Origin: RI-106 sp964496875
GTDB taxonomy: Bacteria > Cyanobacteriota > Vampirovibrionia > Obscuribacterales > Obscuribacteraceae
Assembly: GCA_964496875.1 (NCBI GenBank)
Contig: CAZCBH010000006.1
Span: 1-64,000, forward strand
Reading direction: 5' to 3'
DNA length: 64,000 nucleotides
Shown: in pieces, positions 62,229-64,000 of the stretch
Numbering within the stretch: the stretch's first letter is position 1
Layout: each line of letters begins with the position of its first letter
The notes under the pieces: model-generated
Database searches by the model: none
Told to the model about the DNA's origin: nothing
Seen by the model: the letters and a program-made list of their open reading frames with translations, nothing else
Position numbers and translations under genes: made by a program

Positions 62229-63071
62229 TCAGCTGTTTTTTCGCCCCTCGAAGAGCCAGTTGAAACAGACAAAAACACCGGGAATGGCAAGCAGCGGAAA
62301 CCAGGCCTGAAAAACCAATGGCAGACCGGCCATGAAGACAATCCAACCAAGACAAACAGGATGACGCCTGAAGAAGCTGAGAGAAACCGGCGGAATATGC
62401 CCTCTGTCCACTTCCATGTCTGAGAGAGCTTGAATCTCGGTCTTCTTTTCGACCTCCTCCGAATCTTCGGACGAAACGGGAAAAAGACCGATCTCCGCTT
62501 CATAATATGGAGACTCGGCCAGATAAAGAATAGACTTGGCCGAGCGCAGACCTTTTAAAAGCAGATACAGGCCGACTATGGCGACAATTGCTCCGGTAAT
62601 CCTTATATATAAATTGCCCTCACCAAAATCGAATATGCCAAGACGCAGATGCGGACAGAGCGCCGATAGATTGACATAGAGCATGAGATAGGCAAAAAGG
62701 GCAAGCAGTCTGGTTCTCGGTCCGAACTTAAAAGAAAAGCGCCGCCTGTCCTTTGCCGACCCCTCTGATTTAGCGGCAAGATCATATTCACTATCTATCG
62801 CTTCGATTTTGACCGTAGAGGCATAGATGTTTTCAGACAGGGTCAAACGTCGCCTCATAATCAGAGCACCGGCAAGCAAGCCTGTTGTAAGCGCCGAGGC
62901 AACCAGAACGATTTCCTCGGCATTGAGCAAAAGCATCTTCGACTCCCGACGCACCGCCACAATTGGCACCACTATCAATACCACCGCCAGAAGTAGCCCC
63001 AAGAAAGCAGCACCTACCAGTCGCGCCGCTTTGTCGGTCTGGCTTATCTGCACATCCCCCATCGGGCTCAC
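62229..63071 (-). CDS. Membrane protein with ICMT/NnrU-like C-terminus
   Basis: A 280-aa integral membrane protein with about six spans (AFLGLLLAVVLIVVPIVAV, VASALTTGLLAGALI, LLALFAYLMLYVNLSAL, ITGAIVAIVGLYLLLKGL). The end FFRRHPVCLGWIVFMAGLPL, preceded by PYYEAEIGLFP, resembles the 'RHPxYxG' region of isoprenylcysteine-carboxyl-methyltransferase-like proteins, but the AdoMet-binding tail is incomplete. Function unknown. The GTG start overlaps the ruvA stop (GTGA), so it is translationally coupled to ruvA, an unusual partner. Confidence 0.75.
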   Translation of the reverse strand: MSPMGDVQISQTDKAARLVGAAFLGLLLAVVLIVVPIVAVRRESKMLLLNAEEIVLVASALTTGLLAGALIMRRRLTLSENIYASTVKIEAIDSEYDLAAKSEGSAKDRRRFSFKFGPRTRLLALFAYLMLYVNLSALCPHLRLGIFDFGEGNLYIRITGAIVAIVGLYLLLKGLRSAKSILYLAESPYYEAEIGLFPVSSEDSEEVEKKTEIQALSDMEVDRGHIPPVSLSFFRRHPVCLGWIVFMAGLPLVFQAWFPLLAIPGVFVCFNWLFEGRKNS

Positions 63072-63703
63072 TTTCTCGACAGAGAGCCAAGAATCTTGAG
63101 ACAGCTACGCACCAGATCTTCGATATCCTCAGAAGCGGCATCGGCGGATTGAACCTCGCTCAATGCAGTATTAATCTCGGTCACCGTGTAACCGAGACCG
63201 GCAAGAATATCCCTGACCTCTTCATGTTCCTGACCGGACAAACCGGTACGCTCAGAGGAAGCACCATCTATCTCTCCGACCAGAAGATCATCCACCTTCG
63301 ACTTGAGCTCCAGCACAATACGCTGCGCCACTTTCTGACCGACACCTGGAGCCTGGGAGATAAGCTTCTTGTCTTCACTCTTCACCCCTTCGACAAACTG
63401 ACGCACCGAAAAGCTGCCGGTCACAGCCAGAGCCAGTCTCGGTCCAACACCACTGACGGTCATCAGAAGCTGAAACATCTTGCGCTCCTCTTTTGAAGAA
63501 AAGCCGAAGACGGTCATGTCATTTTCGCGCACCGCCAGCCACGTATGCACCATAACATCGTCACCGGGAACCCCCAGTTCGGCAAGATTGCGCGATGCCA
63601 TCCAGACCTCGAAGCCCACCCCTGAAACATCGAGCACCAACCTGTCCACCGGTCCGCCGCTGGAATCCTTGGAATGAATGCTACCTTTCAGAAATGCGAA
63701 CAT
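63068..63703 (-). CDS. ruvA: Holliday junction branch-migration protein RuvA
   Basis: Binds four-way DNA junctions and loads RuvB. The 211-aa length is right. It has an OB-fold domain at the start (MFAFLKGSIHSKD, LVLDVSGVGFEVWM), tandem helix-hairpin-helix motifs (TVSGVGPRLALAVTG and QAPGVGQKVAQRIVLELK), and a C-terminal UBA-like domain that contacts RuvB (EVRDILAGLGYTVTEINTAL). The ATG at 63703 is the first residue of the family; the open frame upstream crosses tRNA-Pro. ruvB and ruvC are not in the window. It is preceded by the tRNA and coupled to the membrane protein downstream. Confidence 0.96.
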   Translation of the reverse strand: MFAFLKGSIHSKDSSGGPVDRLVLDVSGVGFEVWMASRNLAELGVPGDDVMVHTWLAVRENDMTVFGFSSKEERKMFQLLMTVSGVGPRLALAVTGSFSVRQFVEGVKSEDKKLISQAPGVGQKVAQRIVLELKSKVDDLLVGEIDGASSERTGLSGQEHEEVRDILAGLGYTVTEINTALSEVQSADAASEDIEDLVRSCLKILGSLSRK

Positions 63704-63747
63704 ACATGGCCAGATCAATACATGTAGGAAGGCAGGATTAAAAAATA

Positions 63748-63821
63748 TCGGGGCGAGAGGATTTGAACCTCCGGCCTTCCGCACCCGAAACGGACGCGCT
63801 ACCAAGCTGCGCTACGCCCCG
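63748..63821 (-). tRNA. tRNA-Pro (anticodon CGG)
   Basis: On the minus strand a 74-nt cloverleaf: 7-bp acceptor CGGGGCG/CGCCCCG, D arm with AGCGCAGCTTGGTAGCGC, anticodon stem TCCGT/GCGGA with loop TTCGGGT (anticodon CGG), and T arm GGAGGTTCAAATCCTC. Discriminator base A. The CCA end is not encoded. It lies 44 bp upstream of ruvA. Confidence 0.95.
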
Positions 63822-63868
63822 ACAGAGGACCTATCTTATCATGGAAGAAGCAACCCGGGTAGGAATTG

Positions 63869-64000
63869 TTACTCCGCCATTAAACTGCGATTACCGCCCT
63901 CTTTATGGGCTTGCTCCACCGCCGCCCGGGCGTGGGACATAAGAATTTTGCCTTCATCATCCATATGGGGGGCGAACTGACAGATACCCACCGAAGCCGT
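63869..64000 (-). CDS. Partial CDS: C-terminus of a GGDEF-domain protein
   Basis: The minus strand is open for 43 codons from the window edge to a TAA at 63869. The peptide TASVGICQFAPHMDDEGKIL continues into ARAAVEQAHKEGGNR, the standard end of diguanylate cyclase domains ('TASIGI...A..A.Y.AK..G.NR'). The catalytic GGDEF part is outside the window, so activity cannot be judged. The expected 'AD.ALY.AK' reads SHARAAVEQAHK, slightly unusual. Confidence 0.85.
   Translation of the reverse strand, partial: TASVGICQFAPHMDDEGKILMSHARAAVEQAHKEGGNRSLMAE

Noticed and set aside
63704..63805. N-terminal extension of RuvA
   Set aside because: It runs through tRNA-Pro; RuvA proteins begin at the ATG used.
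1..64000. Mobile elements, CRISPR arrays, rRNA
   Set aside because: No transposase, integrase, phage genes, spaced direct-repeat arrays or rRNA sequence were recognised on either strand.

Overview
This window reads as chromosomal DNA of a diderm bacterium with moderate GC. It holds dense, mostly single-copy housekeeping genes and many exported or TPR-containing proteins of unknown function. I see no insertion sequence, phage, CRISPR array or plasmid gene. The cyanobacterial look of SerA, the unsplit 1,151-aa DnaE, an exported caspase-fold protein, many TPR proteins and no photosynthesis gene suggest a non-photosynthetic relative of Cyanobacteria (Vampirovibrionia/'Melainabacteria', perhaps Obscuribacterales). 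That placement is an inference from gene content and should be held loosely.

Layout. 1-5.2 kb: a partial Gly/Arg-rich protein read on the minus strand, a degenerate J-domain protein, a DEAD-box RNA helicase with a clear promoter, and a TPR protein. 5.3-16 kb (all minus): a DUF3160 exported protein, serA, a membrane-anchored penicillin-acylase-family hydrolase and a large hybrid histidine kinase. 16-26 kb: SbcC/Rad50-type ATPase, a fused transporter-like/spermidine-synthase-like/TPR protein, a receiver-GAF protein and a large acidic J-like protein. 26-32 kb: rsmG, an unknown protein, malQ, purB, DinB-like. 32-43 kb: accessory region with Usp, a multicopper-oxidase-fold protein lacking copper ligands, an AbiTii-like protein, a matrixin-like protease, a diiron protein, and an operon of exported caspase, pseudo-peptidase and TPR protein.

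43-53 kb: an HslV-like peptidase, a DEDDh exonuclease and an aromatic amino-acid cluster (aroA, aroC, aroB, pheA, DAHP synthase). The cluster is interrupted by a Spy/CnrX-like sensor, ECF sigma factor, zinc-finger anti-sigma factor and membrane protein in one operon. The DAHP synthase gene has a leader of about 340 nt with a consensus promoter, two intrinsic terminators and, between them, a short Trp-rich reading frame. This is a textbook-like attenuation arrangement and the most striking finding here. 53-64 kb: Usp, a newly noticed 45-aa single-span membrane protein with its own terminator, a Lys/Pro-rich exported protein coupled to a PLP enzyme, speH, dnaE, a GAP/SfLAP-like membrane protein, a 74-aa basic protein, an ICMT-like membrane protein coupled to ruvA, tRNA-Pro(CGG) and the C-terminus of a GGDEF protein.

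The genes supply central metabolism (Ser, Phe/Tyr/Trp precursors, purines, glucans, polyamines), DNA replication and repair (DnaE, SbcC, RuvA), RNA work (helicase, RsmG) and envelope-stress signalling. A recurring oddity is catalytic folds whose active-site residues are missing: the multicopper oxidase, the metallopeptidase-like protein, one receiver domain and the J domains.
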